From Brevibacillus sp. JNUCC-41 (GTDB lineage: Bacteria > Bacillota > Bacilli > Bacillales > DSM-1321), in assembly GCF_014844095.1 (NCBI RefSeq), contig NZ_CP062163.1, positions 4,497,501-4,561,500 of the forward strand: 64,000 nt of DNA, given 5' to 3'. Under the pieces are notes generated by a model. That model worked only from the letters and a program-made list of their open reading frames with translations, was not told where the DNA came from and did not search any database. Below, piece after piece: positions 28,171-37,027 of the stretch (positions are counted from its first letter, which is position 1; the number at the start of each line of letters is the position of its first letter). A program made the position numbers and the translations under genes.

Positions 28171-28344
28171 GACTTCTCATTTTCCCTTTCAAATTTCATT
28201 ATTCTTATATCATTTTCCCCCTTTGCTTGTCATTTATACAAATACCAAACTAGGTAAAATAAGACGTCTGAGATATGTTTTTTAACGCCACAACCACATA
28301 TTCGCATGTGCATATTTCGAGCATGTTTTTTTTGCAGAGGATAA

Positions 28345-28575
28345 TAACCCGGTTATTTGGAGGGGGATAAAGCCTGTCATAGAAGGTATAGCTGCTGCCA
28401 AAGAAGCAGGGCCTTGGAGTTAAAGTGAATATGGTAGTGAAAAAAGAAACCAATCAATCCCAAATGCTTCCGAATTTCACTTTGGAACCAGAGGGACGAC
28501 TTCTATTCGGATGAGAGGTCAGCTGGAACAGTGAAAAAACAGGATAAAATCGAAATGTCATTCATGGGCGGGTGA
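28345..28575 (+). pseudogene. moaA: moaA remnant (molybdenum cofactor radical SAM enzyme)
   Basis: Two pieces of MoaA are readable on the plus strand. One is IEGIAAAKEAG, then after a one-base shift GVKVNMVVKKETNQSQMLP, matching the middle of MoaA (LEGI.AAKEAGL.VKVNMVVKKG.N). The other is RDDFYSDERSAG...KIEMSFMGG followed by TGA at 28573-28575, the usual MoaA C-terminus. The N-terminal radical-SAM domain with CxxxCxxC and the segment between the two pieces are missing. It is therefore a decayed, internally deleted copy, presumably inactive. A functional copy must exist elsewhere if the molybdenum hydroxylase in this window is active. Confidence 0.78.
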
Positions 28576-28750
28576 CAAATAGCGGGTTCATCCTCAATCA
28601 TAAAGGGATGGTGACGTTTCCATCCCTAATTCAAAAATTTGATTATTTTTTTGTCTTAGGATGTAAAACAACCTGGCCATAGGTTCTGTAACTGATGTTT
28701 AATCAATTGGGAGCGTGTGTTGAATTAAGACTTTTTATGAGGTAAATAAG

Positions 28751-28787
28751 AAAAGGCTTAAGGATTCGACTTCACCTTAAGCCTTTT
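28751..28787 (-). terminator. Intrinsic terminator of the oxidative-pathway operon
   Basis: Arms AAAAGGCTTAAGG/CCTTAAGCCTTTT around an 11-nt loop, 12 nt after the aldehyde dehydrogenase stop on the minus strand; T-rich on both sides. Confidence 0.85.
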
Positions 28788-28798
28788 CTTGCCCTATT

Positions 28799-30262
28799 TT
28801 AAAAACCCATCGATATATATTTTTCTTCTAAATATTCATCTAGGCCTTGATGGCCGCCTTCCCTCCCCATGCCGCTTTCTTTCATGCCGCCAAATGGGGC
28901 TTGTGCAACGGTGGGAATGGCGTCGTTGTAGCCGATGATGCCGAATTCCAGAGCTTCGGATACCCTGACTCCCCTGCTTATATTCTGTGTGTAAAAATAA
29001 GCGGCCAGCCCGTACTCTGTATTGTTGGCAAGCTCGATCACCTCTGCTTCTGTATCAAACGGGATGATTGGTGCGACCGGTCCAAATGTTTCCTGGTGTG
29101 TGATGAGCATATCCTTGTTCACTCCATCCAGAACGGTCGGTTCATAGAATAATCCATCAGCCAATTCCCCTTCAACTCTTTGTCCGCCACAAAGAAGGCT
29201 GGCACCTTTTGCCAAGGCATCTTGTACATGTTCCTCTACCTTTTCCAGGCCATCACTGCTTACAAGAGGTCCGACTTCAACAGTTGGATCGATGCTATTT
29301 CCGACTTTTAGAGCTTGTACCTTTTCAACAAAAAGTACAGAGAATTCATCGATGACAGAACGGTGGACGTAAATGCGATTGGCGCATACGCACGTTTGTC
29401 CGGTGTTCCTGAATTTGCTTGCAACGGCACCAGCTGCTGCGGCTTCCAAATCAGCATCCTCAAAAACGATGAACGGTGCGTGTCCTCCAAGCTCAAGGGA
29501 AAGTCTCTTGAGCTGCGGGGCTGACTTGGTAACCAGCAATTTGCCTACTTCAGTAGATCCGGTAAAAGAAATTTTCCTTACTACCGGATTTTCAAAAATT
29601 TCATCCGAGATAGGTCCGGCACTCCCTGTTACGATACTGACCACTCCAGCAGGCACTCCCGCCATTTCAACTAATTTCCCAAATGCTAACGCACTAATAG
29701 GAGATTGTTTTGCAGGCTTGACAATGACTGTACAACCAGCGGCCATGGCAGGTCCTACTTTCCGCGTCATCATGGCCAACGGGAAATTCCAAGGGGTAAT
29801 GGAAGCGACCACTCCAATCGGCTGGCGAATCACCGATAGCCTTTTATTTTGTGCAGAAGCAGGGATCGTTTCCCCATAAATCCGGCGGCCTTCTTCAGCA
29901 AACCATTCCAGGTAGCTTGCAGCAAAATCCACTTCGCCCCGGGCTTCCGTTAAGGGCTTGCCCATTTCCATACTCATGATTTCTGCTAATTCATCTTTAT
30001 ATTCATGCATAAGGTCATGCAATTTCTTTAGATATTTACTGCGTTCCTGTGCCGTCAGTTTTGACCAGGATTTAAACGCTTCCTCAGCAGATGCAATGGC
30101 CGCATGCGTTTCTTGGCGTCCTCCATTTGGAATCCTTGCCACCACTTTCCCTGTTGATGGATTTGTTACTGGTAAGGTTTCTCCAGTATGTGCTGCAGTC
30201 CATTCACCGTTCACATACATTTTCAGTTCAGATAAATTGATTAATCCACTAGTTTTCAGCAT
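28799..30262 (-). CDS. gabD: NAD(P)-dependent succinate-semialdehyde dehydrogenase-like aldehyde dehydrogenase
   Basis: Aldehyde dehydrogenase of the GabD group, 487 aa, converting an aldehyde (in the named family succinate semialdehyde) to the acid. Motifs: PWNFPLAMMTRKVGPAMAAG, SFTGSTEVGKLL, catalytic Glu in LSLELGGHAPF and catalytic Cys in NTGQTCVCANR, and the C-terminal YFYTQNISRGVRVSEALEFG block. The ATG follows AAGGAG at 8 nt. It is the last gene of a five-gene minus-strand series with an MFS carrier and two iron-dependent alcohol dehydrogenases, consistent with oxidation of an omega-hydroxyacid via a semialdehyde. The exact substrate is inferred from family only. Confidence 0.85.
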   Translation of the reverse strand: MLKTSGLINLSELKMYVNGEWTAAHTGETLPVTNPSTGKVVARIPNGGRQETHAAIASAEEAFKSWSKLTAQERSKYLKKLHDLMHEYKDELAEIMSMEMGKPLTEARGEVDFAASYLEWFAEEGRRIYGETIPASAQNKRLSVIRQPIGVVASITPWNFPLAMMTRKVGPAMAAGCTVIVKPAKQSPISALAFGKLVEMAGVPAGVVSIVTGSAGPISDEIFENPVVRKISFTGSTEVGKLLVTKSAPQLKRLSLELGGHAPFIVFEDADLEAAAAGAVASKFRNTGQTCVCANRIYVHRSVIDEFSVLFVEKVQALKVGNSIDPTVEVGPLVSSDGLEKVEEHVQDALAKGASLLCGGQRVEGELADGLFYEPTVLDGVNKDMLITHQETFGPVAPIIPFDTEAEVIELANNTEYGLAAYFYTQNISRGVRVSEALEFGIIGYNDAIPTVAQAPFGGMKESGMGREGGHQGLDEYLEEKYISMGF

Positions 30263-30319
30263 GAATAAGTCTCCTTTTTTGTTGTATTTGCAAAGCGCTT
30301 CATTATTTACACAAAAAGA

Positions 30320-31615
30320 TTAGAGCCCTGAAACTTTAGTTCCCCCGTCAATGTCCGTGTTAATGGAAATCCTTTCATTTTTAAGAACGAAGGTATACCC
30401 CACAGCAGCAATTAGGCAAATGACTACAGGTATAATCAGGGCTATATTGAAATTATTGAACTTCGCTACTAAGATCCCTGTTGCGACTGGAGCAATCCAG
30501 CCAGCGAGGTTCCCCACGAAGTTTTGCAGCCCGGCAAGCTTTCCTTCCGCACCCTTTGGAGCAACATCCGAAACAGTGGCCCAGAGAATGCCCGCAGCCA
30601 ATCCTTCACCGCCGATTGCTATTGAGATATACGTAAGTGCCATTATGGCGCTGTCTGTATAGATCGTCGGTATTATGGCTAATGGAAAAAGCATGCCTAT
30701 GGTTAAAACAGTTTTTCTTGCTTTGATGGAATTCCAGCCTTTTTTAATCAAGAAATCCGACAACACCCCTCCTAGAATATTTCCCAGAAAGGACATGATC
30801 CAAGGCAGCATCGTGAAAAATCCGGCTTTTAAAAGAGTCATTTGCCTTTCGACTACAAGGTAAGTGGGAAGCCAGGTCATCATTAAATAAGTAAGATAGT
30901 TATGGGCAAACAAGCCATATAACATAGGGTAAACACTTCTGAATTTGAAGAATTTAAATGGCGAGATGTTTAATGTCGTCGCTTCTTCGGTTTGAGTTTG
31001 CTCCCCTTTGATATAGGCTACTTCGGCCTCGTTTGCAATCTTACTTTGCTCTGGATGGTTTTTGAAAAAGAATAACCAGAATGCCAGCCATACAAAACCG
31101 ATGGATCCAATTACCACAAAGGATGCTTGCCATCCCCAAGTCTGGATGATCCATGCTAAAATGGGTGTCGTTATCCCAATCCCGATAGCTGTACCAGAAT
31201 TAAAAATCCCGTTTGCAATGCCCCGTTCGTGTGACGGCAGCCAGTCTGAAATAACGCGCGTATTGGTCGGAAACGCTGGCGCCTCTCCGATTCCCATTAA
31301 AACGCGGATACCGATCAGTCCGCCAAGTGATCGTCCCATTCCAGTAAACACCGTACAGAGCGACCACCATACGATGGCAATCGAATACGTTAAGCGTGCC
31401 CCCAATTTATCAACGATTACCCCGACCGGGATCTGCATTAAGGCATACGACCAAAAGAACGCTGACCCCAATATCCCGAATTCGACTGCCGAAAGCGAAA
31501 GTTCCTTCATCATCGAGGGTCCTGCAATGCCAAGAATTGCCCTATCCATATAATTGATTGTTGTTGCGACGAAAAGGAGTACCACTACAAGCCATCTTCC
31601 ATTGGTCTTTTTCAT
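30320..31615 (-). CDS. MFS transporter, anion:cation symporter (ACS) type
   Basis: Twelve-helix importer of 431 aa. The N-terminus WLVVVLLFVATTINYMDRAILGIAGPSMMKEL and SYALMQIPVGVIVDKLGARLTY are typical of the ACS family (glucarate, galactonate, hexuronate, phthalate and similar organic anions). The region RVLMGIGEAPAFPTNTRVISDWLP is another family signature. The start has GAGGTG 4 nt upstream. Placed between a semialdehyde dehydrogenase and an iron-dependent alcohol dehydrogenase gene, it probably brings in the hydroxy acid degraded by them. Confidence 0.87.
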   Translation of the reverse strand: MKKTNGRWLVVVLLFVATTINYMDRAILGIAGPSMMKELSLSAVEFGILGSAFFWSYALMQIPVGVIVDKLGARLTYSIAIVWWSLCTVFTGMGRSLGGLIGIRVLMGIGEAPAFPTNTRVISDWLPSHERGIANGIFNSGTAIGIGITTPILAWIIQTWGWQASFVVIGSIGFVWLAFWLFFFKNHPEQSKIANEAEVAYIKGEQTQTEEATTLNISPFKFFKFRSVYPMLYGLFAHNYLTYLMMTWLPTYLVVERQMTLLKAGFFTMLPWIMSFLGNILGGVLSDFLIKKGWNSIKARKTVLTIGMLFPLAIIPTIYTDSAIMALTYISIAIGGEGLAAGILWATVSDVAPKGAEGKLAGLQNFVGNLAGWIAPVATGILVAKFNNFNIALIIPVVICLIAAVGYTFVLKNERISINTDIDGGTKVSGL

Positions 31616-31749
31616 ACGTCACCTCATTAGATAATTATATTCAGGTAGAAAAAATGCTGCGGGAAATCCATATGTCCGAAAAAAGTTAAAAAGGGAAAAC
31701 TGATTCGAAATCCCCTGAAATCCCAGGTGATTTTCAAATTGAATGGTTT

Positions 31750-32994
31750 TTATACATTCACGATGGCCGTTTCTGAACTTTTGGCACTGCTTGCACTTCG
31801 ATTACCATTATTAAAACCTTCAAAATCCCCCTCATAAGCCTTCTCTATAATCAGTTGGATATCCGATGCCTTCGTCAGCCTTGGATTAACGACCACGTTA
31901 CCGCTTCGCATGGAATCTTCCACTAATTTCGGTAAAACGTCCAATGAGACTCCAAGCTCTTTAATATTTAGAGGAATATTCATGCTCCGATTCATTTCGA
32001 TGATGGTTTCGATTGCTTTTTCGGCTGCTTGCGCATTGGATAAACCGCTTACATCCTTTCCTAAAGCTATTGCAATTTCTCTATACTGATCTTCACATGC
32101 CGGCAGATTGAATCTCATGACGAATGGCAATAGTGCTGCATTTGCGATGCCATGCGGGATATTAAAGACTCCTCCAAATGTATGAGAAATGGCGTGTACA
32201 TTACCCAGTCGGGATTGTGAAAAGGCTGCACCAGCTAACAAGGATGCTACAAGCATGTTTTCCCTGCTTTCCATATCCGTTCCCACAAAGTACGATCGTG
32301 TTAAATTTTCACCGATCATCTTAATGGCCTGCATCGCGAAAGCCTTGCTGACAGGGTTGGCAGATTTGGAGGTGTAAGATTCAATTGCATGAGTAAGAGC
32401 ATCCATACCAGTAGCTGCAGTAATCTCTTGAGGCAAATTCAATGTAAGGGCAGGATCCAATATAGCTAGCTTTGGAAACAGAAGTGAACTAAGTACACCT
32501 AATTTAAAAGAGGTTTCCTTATTCGTTACCACTGTCGAATTAGTAGCTTCACTGCCAGTTCCAGCCGTCGTCGGGATTGCTATGATCGGGAGCGGGGGAT
32601 TGGAAATCTTTCCAACCCCTTCATAATCCAGGATATGGCCGGGATTAGTAGCCATTGCCGCGATGCCCTTGGCAGTGTCAATGCTGCTTCCTCCGCCTAC
32701 AGCTAGAACCGCCTCCATCTTTTGCTGCTTAAGATACACTGTACCCTGTTGGATTGTTTGAGCTGATGGATTAGGCTCCACCTCATCGTAAATCTCAAAA
32801 TAAAGATTTGCCGAGGCAAGGGATTTTTCAATGCCTTGTAAGATACCGGCTCCTCTAACCCCTTTATCTGTTACGATCAGCACACTCGATACACCTAAAT
32901 CCTTAATTAGTTCCCCTGTTTTTCCAGATATTCCGTTACCGCATTCCACCCGTGTCGGCATACTATATGTAAAAGGCATAAGAGACATTTTCAT
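31750..32994 (-). CDS. Iron-containing alcohol dehydrogenase (first copy)
   Basis: Group III (Fe-dependent) alcohol dehydrogenase of about 414 aa. NAD-binding loops GGGSSIDTAKGIA and TAGTGSEATNSTVV are present. The metal ligands are the Asp in LAILDPALT and His residues in GMDALTHAIE, NVHAISH and IPHGIANA. The C-terminal end carries an extra Ser-rich tail of about 15 residues. Several in-frame starts exist (33006, 32994, 32988); the ATG at 32994 has GGAG at 6 nt. It differs strongly from the second copy just upstream, so the pair is not a recent duplication. Likely oxidises a hydroxyacid or diol. Confidence 0.85.
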   Translation of the reverse strand: MKMSLMPFTYSMPTRVECGNGISGKTGELIKDLGVSSVLIVTDKGVRGAGILQGIEKSLASANLYFEIYDEVEPNPSAQTIQQGTVYLKQQKMEAVLAVGGGSSIDTAKGIAAMATNPGHILDYEGVGKISNPPLPIIAIPTTAGTGSEATNSTVVTNKETSFKLGVLSSLLFPKLAILDPALTLNLPQEITAATGMDALTHAIESYTSKSANPVSKAFAMQAIKMIGENLTRSYFVGTDMESRENMLVASLLAGAAFSQSRLGNVHAISHTFGGVFNIPHGIANAALLPFVMRFNLPACEDQYREIAIALGKDVSGLSNAQAAEKAIETIIEMNRSMNIPLNIKELGVSLDVLPKLVEDSMRSGNVVVNPRLTKASDIQLIIEKAYEGDFEGFNNGNRSASSAKSSETAIVNV

Positions 32995-33109
32995 CTTCCT
33001 CTCCATTTATATTCTATTAGATAGTGAAACCCTTTCCGCCCCGGTCTGCAGATCCATCATGAATGGTTATGATGCTTAACCTTCCAGGGACACCATTCCT
33101 TCAAGCAAT

Positions 33110-34315
33110 CTATAAAGCTTTTCTAAGTAATTCTTCTAAACTGTGCTGGGTTGGCACTCTTGGGTTATTCCGAATCAGGCGATCGATCTGGAGGGTCTTC
33201 TCAGCAATTTCGGGAATATCCTCTTCTTTGATCCCAATCTCCGCCAGCTTTGTAGGCAGTCCAATTTCCCCAAGCAGGTTAAGCACAGCTTTTGAAGCAG
33301 CCAAAGCGGCTTCCTTATCGGAGAGGCCCTCCGAGTTCACATTGAATGCCTGGGAAATCCTCACCATTTTTTCTGTTTCTACAGTTGCATTATATTCCAT
33401 GACATATGGGAGCAAGAGCCCGGTCACCTCTCCATGCGGTGACTTCACAAGCCCTCCGATTGGGTAAGCCAATGCATGGGCTGCAGCCGTACCTGCATTT
33501 GAAAAGGACATTCCTGCAAGGAGGCTGCCCATTAGCATATTGGAACGGGCCTCGAGATTGCTTCCTTGCTGTACAGCAAGCGGCAGGTTTTTTGCAATCA
33601 ATTCGATAGCTCTATAGGCGAGTGCATCGCTAATGGGGATTGAACCTTGGAATAAAATGTTTCCTTCTGCCTGGATATATGCAGAAGGTTTGGCTGTGTA
33701 TGCCTCTATCGCATGTGACAGAGCATCAATTCCGGAACAAGCTGTAACATAAGCGGGAAGCCCTAACGTTAATTCTGGATCAAGCAGAGCAACGGTTGGT
33801 CTTAAGTAGTTATCCGAGACACCAACTTTCAGGTTATTTTCCACATCGGTCAATACCGCTACTGATGTCACTTCTGAACCGGTTCCAGCAGTCGTCGGAA
33901 TCGCTACTAGAGGGGCGATTGGTCCAGGAACCTGGTTTTCCCCGCCATAATAGTCCAGAGGATATCCGCCATGGGCAACCAACAGGGCGACGATCTTGGC
34001 CATATCAATGCTGCTTCCTCCGCCAAGGCCAATTACTGCATCAATATCCATTTGAGATTCTGCAAACTTATAGCAGTCCATTGCCGAATCTACAGGCGGC
34101 TCCGGTACGACCTGGTCATAGATAACTGTTTCGTAATTTGCTTGCTCCAACAACGATGAAATTCTGTCCACGATACCAGCGTTTTTGATCCCTGGGTCAG
34201 TAACGATCAAAATGTTTTTCGCCTTTAACCTTTGCAGGATTGAATCCAATTGCCCGATCGCCCCGTTTCCAAATACGATTCTTTCGGTAGAATAAAAATC
34301 CCATGTGTTTCTCAT
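33110..34315 (-). CDS. Iron-containing alcohol dehydrogenase (second copy)
   Basis: Group III alcohol dehydrogenase of about 401 aa. It has GLGGGSSIDMAKIVALL and TAGTGSEVTSVAVL for nucleotide binding. Metal ligands are expected at the Asp in VALLDPELTLGL and the His residues in GIDALSHAIE, AHALAYPIGG and SPHGEVTGLLLP. The ATG at 34315 follows GGAGG at 8 nt, better than the TTG at 34330. The gap to the preceding aldehyde dehydrogenase gene is short, so the two are co-transcribed. Two different Fe-dehydrogenases in one pathway suggest two alcohol-oxidising steps or a diol substrate. Confidence 0.85.
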   Translation of the reverse strand: MRNTWDFYSTERIVFGNGAIGQLDSILQRLKAKNILIVTDPGIKNAGIVDRISSLLEQANYETVIYDQVVPEPPVDSAMDCYKFAESQMDIDAVIGLGGGSSIDMAKIVALLVAHGGYPLDYYGGENQVPGPIAPLVAIPTTAGTGSEVTSVAVLTDVENNLKVGVSDNYLRPTVALLDPELTLGLPAYVTACSGIDALSHAIEAYTAKPSAYIQAEGNILFQGSIPISDALAYRAIELIAKNLPLAVQQGSNLEARSNMLMGSLLAGMSFSNAGTAAAHALAYPIGGLVKSPHGEVTGLLLPYVMEYNATVETEKMVRISQAFNVNSEGLSDKEAALAASKAVLNLLGEIGLPTKLAEIGIKEEDIPEIAEKTLQIDRLIRNNPRVPTQHSLEELLRKAL

Positions 34316-34333
34316 ATCCCTTACCTCCAAAGT

Positions 34334-35776
34334 CTAAAGATTGATGACGACAAGTTTTTCGTCTGTCATCTCTTGCACGGCATAATGCGGTCCTTCTTTG
34401 CCAATTCCGCTGTCCTTCACGCCGCCATACGGCATGATGTCAGCACGGTATGTAGAAACATCATTGATGATCACACCGCCAAAATGAAGTTCCTGTGTTG
34501 CCCGCATGGCTAAAGTGATATCGGATGTAAATAAACCAACTTGTAAGCCGAACTTCGTATCATTAGCCTGACAGAAAGCCTCCTCGATGCTATCGAAAGG
34601 AATGATGCTGATCACCGGTGCGAACACTTCCTGGCAGACTACCTTCATTTCCGGTTTCACATCTATTAATATAGTAGGTTCCAGGATCGATTCCCTCCTT
34701 TTTCCTCCATATACCACTTTGGCCCCTAGACGCTCAGCTTCCTGAATCCATTCTTCCGCACGCCTTGCTTCCTTCTCGGAGATCATGGGACCAATGTCCA
34801 TGGAAGGATCTGCAGGATTTCCGACCTTCAAGCCCTGTGCCACCTTGACTGCCTTCTCCACAAACACATCGCAGATATCTCTATGAACGTAGATGCGCTG
34901 CACAGAGATGCAGGCTTGCCCTGCATTCACATACCCCCGCGTGACACAGAGTTCAACTGCTCTGTCTAAATCAGGGACATCCTTGTGAATGATATTTGGG
35001 GAGTTATTCCCTAATTCCAAGGTAACCTTACGAATTCCCGTACTGCTCTTAATGTGCCGGCCTACGCCGGGACTCCCTGTAAAAGTGAACATCGCAATTC
35101 GTTCATCCTCCAAAAGGTATTGACCTGTTTCCTGCCCAAACCCGTTGACCACATTGAGGAAACCTGCGGGCAATCCAGCTTCGGAAAAGATTTCTGCTAT
35201 CTTGCATGCAATGAGCGGCGTCATTTCAGCTGGCTTCAACACGATTGCATTTCCCGCTGCCAACGCAGGAGCCACCTTGTGGATGGTGAGATTGAACGGG
35301 AAGTTAAACGGGGTGATCGCACCGATAACTCCAACAGGAACCCGGATGGTGAAAGCCATCTTATTGTCGTTTCCAGATTGCCCCAAAGGAACGCCCGTAC
35401 CGGCAATCCGTTTTGCTTCTTCCGCTGATGCAATCATCGTTTGAATCCCTCTATCGATTTCCCCTCTGGCGTCCTTCAATACTTTACCGACTTCCTTAAC
35501 CAGAATCATCGCCAGCTCTTCTTTTCTTTCTTTCGCGATTTCCGCTGCACGCATTAAAATCTCGTAGCGTTGATCGGAATCTAGCTTTCTCGTATTAAAG
35601 GTTTCCAAGGCATTGGTCACCGCTTCAGAAACAATTTCGCGGGATGCCCTGCCAATCTGGGCAATTTCTTCTTTGTTATATTTGTTCATAACAGCGATTG
35701 TATGTTGATCGGATATCCATTGCCCATTTATGAAATGGCCATAAAATGCATTTTTTCTACTAAGCGATATGCTCAT
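34334..35776 (-). CDS. Aldehyde dehydrogenase, lactaldehyde/phosphonoacetaldehyde dehydrogenase-like
   Basis: First gene of the operon, about 480 aa. Conserved blocks: TPFNFPFNLTIHKVAPALAAGNAIVLKP, FTGSPGVGRHI, catalytic Glu in TLELGNNSPNI, catalytic Cys in NAGQACISVQR, and GVKDSGIGKEGPHYAVQEMT at the C-terminus, which resembles the lactaldehyde, phosphonoacetaldehyde and sulfoacetaldehyde-type branch rather than the GabD branch. The frame opens at 35818, but the ATG at 35776 follows AAGGGGG by 8 nt. A cre-like site lies 93 nt upstream. The operon diverges from a GntR/FCD regulator. Confidence 0.82.
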   Translation of the reverse strand: MSISLSRKNAFYGHFINGQWISDQHTIAVMNKYNKEEIAQIGRASREIVSEAVTNALETFNTRKLDSDQRYEILMRAAEIAKERKEELAMILVKEVGKVLKDARGEIDRGIQTMIASAEEAKRIAGTGVPLGQSGNDNKMAFTIRVPVGVIGAITPFNFPFNLTIHKVAPALAAGNAIVLKPAEMTPLIACKIAEIFSEAGLPAGFLNVVNGFGQETGQYLLEDERIAMFTFTGSPGVGRHIKSSTGIRKVTLELGNNSPNIIHKDVPDLDRAVELCVTRGYVNAGQACISVQRIYVHRDICDVFVEKAVKVAQGLKVGNPADPSMDIGPMISEKEARRAEEWIQEAERLGAKVVYGGKRRESILEPTILIDVKPEMKVVCQEVFAPVISIIPFDSIEEAFCQANDTKFGLQVGLFTSDITLAMRATQELHFGGVIINDVSTYRADIMPYGGVKDSGIGKEGPHYAVQEMTDEKLVVINL

Positions 35777-35868
35777 TGAAGATTCCCCCTTTGAAAAATT
35801 ACAATCACATTTTTTCACTTCACAGTTATTTCTGCTAATAGATGGAATAAATTCAATCAGGAAAACAC

Positions 35869-35882
35869 TTAAAGCGCTTTCA
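35869..35882 (-). promoter_or_regulatory. Catabolite-responsive element (cre) upstream of the aldehyde dehydrogenase operon
   Basis: Minus strand reads TGAAAGCGCTTTAA, matching TGNAANCGNWNNCA at all but one position. Position in front of a catabolic operon suggests CcpA control. A weaker, shifted GCAAAGCGCTTC at 30290-30301 precedes the last gene of the operon. Confidence 0.6.
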
Positions 35883-36361
35883 TTTAAATCTCATGATTTT
35901 GTCTGCCTATCAATGCTCTTTCATAAACTGTTTATCATACATTTCAAAAATCATATGTAATCGTTTCCGAAAATATATCACATAATATACAATTATGTAA
36001 ATATTTAAAATTAAAAATATTCAGTGTATTTTTTATAAATGTTGATATAACAGTATTTTAAACAAAAAATAATAAATATAGATTAAATATTTCATAATTA
36101 TTTAATGATTTTATATATAATCTCTCCAAAATATATCAAATATCATATATAATTATCGGTAAGGAAGATATATTTTTGCAACTTTCCAACAGACTATTCG
36201 GTCTCCTTCCAAACTGTCTATTCTTGATATCAATATGGATTCGCCTTATCTTATTGATAGGGCAAACACGCTGTAAGTTGCTTCAGTTATAATTTAAGTT
36301 GTTACATCAATATGCAATAACACTTTTTCTCATAGAATTTTTTCAAGTTAGGGGCATTTCG
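35883..36361. promoter_or_regulatory. AT-rich divergent control region with repeated AAAATATATCA motif
   Basis: The region between operon and regulator is extremely AT-rich. It contains the same 15-mer with one difference twice: AAAATATATCACATA (35970-35984) and AAAATATATCAAATA (36128-36142). They are candidate operators for the GntR/FCD protein; no clear core promoter could be fixed. Confidence 0.4.
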
Positions 36362-37027
36362 ATGATAAAGGAAAAAGAACGCGGAGAGACAACGGAATAT
36401 GTATACAATTTATTAAAGGAAAAGATTTTTGAATGGGATTTATCGCCGGGCCAAAAAATCAATATCAGCCATTTAACCCGGGAAATCAACATTAGCGCCA
36501 TACCTCTCAGAGAAGCATTGTCTCGTCTTAATTCCGAGAACTTGGTCGTTTTGGAACCGAATAAGGGGTATCGTGTCAGTGACATATTAGATGCGGAAAA
36601 TATGGCGAAAATGTTAGAGGCCCGGATTTTATTGGAGACACATGCGGTCCGGAACATGATTCGCTTAAATAATGTAAGCGTGACGGAAGAAATGGCCGCG
36701 CTTACAGATGAGATGTTTTCCACAAACACAGGTGCTTCCAACAAAAAAATACTTGATTTCACTCATTTAGATCAACAATTTCACCATGCCATCATGAAAG
36801 CTGGAGGAAACTCGTTTTTATACGAAGCGTATAAAGGCATGCACTGCCATCTTCATATAGGGCGGTTTTATCATGTCAAAGGTGAGATCGACCAAAAAGA
36901 CGCACCCTCGGAACATATGGAAATCATTGAGGCTATCCGGACAAGGGACGTATATAGGGCCGAGATTGCAATCTCCAGTCATATACAGGATTCCATAGAT
37001 CGTTTATTGGAGAGGACAAAGAGATAA
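36362..37027 (+). CDS. GntR-family (FCD) transcriptional regulator
   Basis: DNA-binding regulator of about 221 aa. The N-terminal winged helix-turn-helix (TTEYVYNLLKEKIFEWDLSPG, then REINISAIPLREALSRLNSENLVV) is followed by the all-helical FCD ligand domain with the metal-binding pattern DLDQQFHHAIMKAGGN-like (here FTHLDQQFHHAIM) and SEHMEIIEAIRTRD, ISSHIQDSIDRLL. The ATG at 36362 is preceded by AGGGG; upstream in-frame starts at 36299 lack a site. It is divergent from the two-aldehyde-dehydrogenase operon, which it most likely represses until an organic acid is present. Confidence 0.86.
   Translation: MIKEKERGETTEYVYNLLKEKIFEWDLSPGQKINISHLTREINISAIPLREALSRLNSENLVVLEPNKGYRVSDILDAENMAKMLEARILLETHAVRNMIRLNNVSVTEEMAALTDEMFSTNTGASNKKILDFTHLDQQFHHAIMKAGGNSFLYEAYKGMHCHLHIGRFYHVKGEIDQKDAPSEHMEIIEAIRTRDVYRAEIAISSHIQDSIDRLLERTKR

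Noticed and set aside
30290..30301. Second cre-like element before the semialdehyde dehydrogenase gene
   Set aside because: GCAAAGCGCTTC does not keep the spacing of the cre consensus; too weak to annotate separately.
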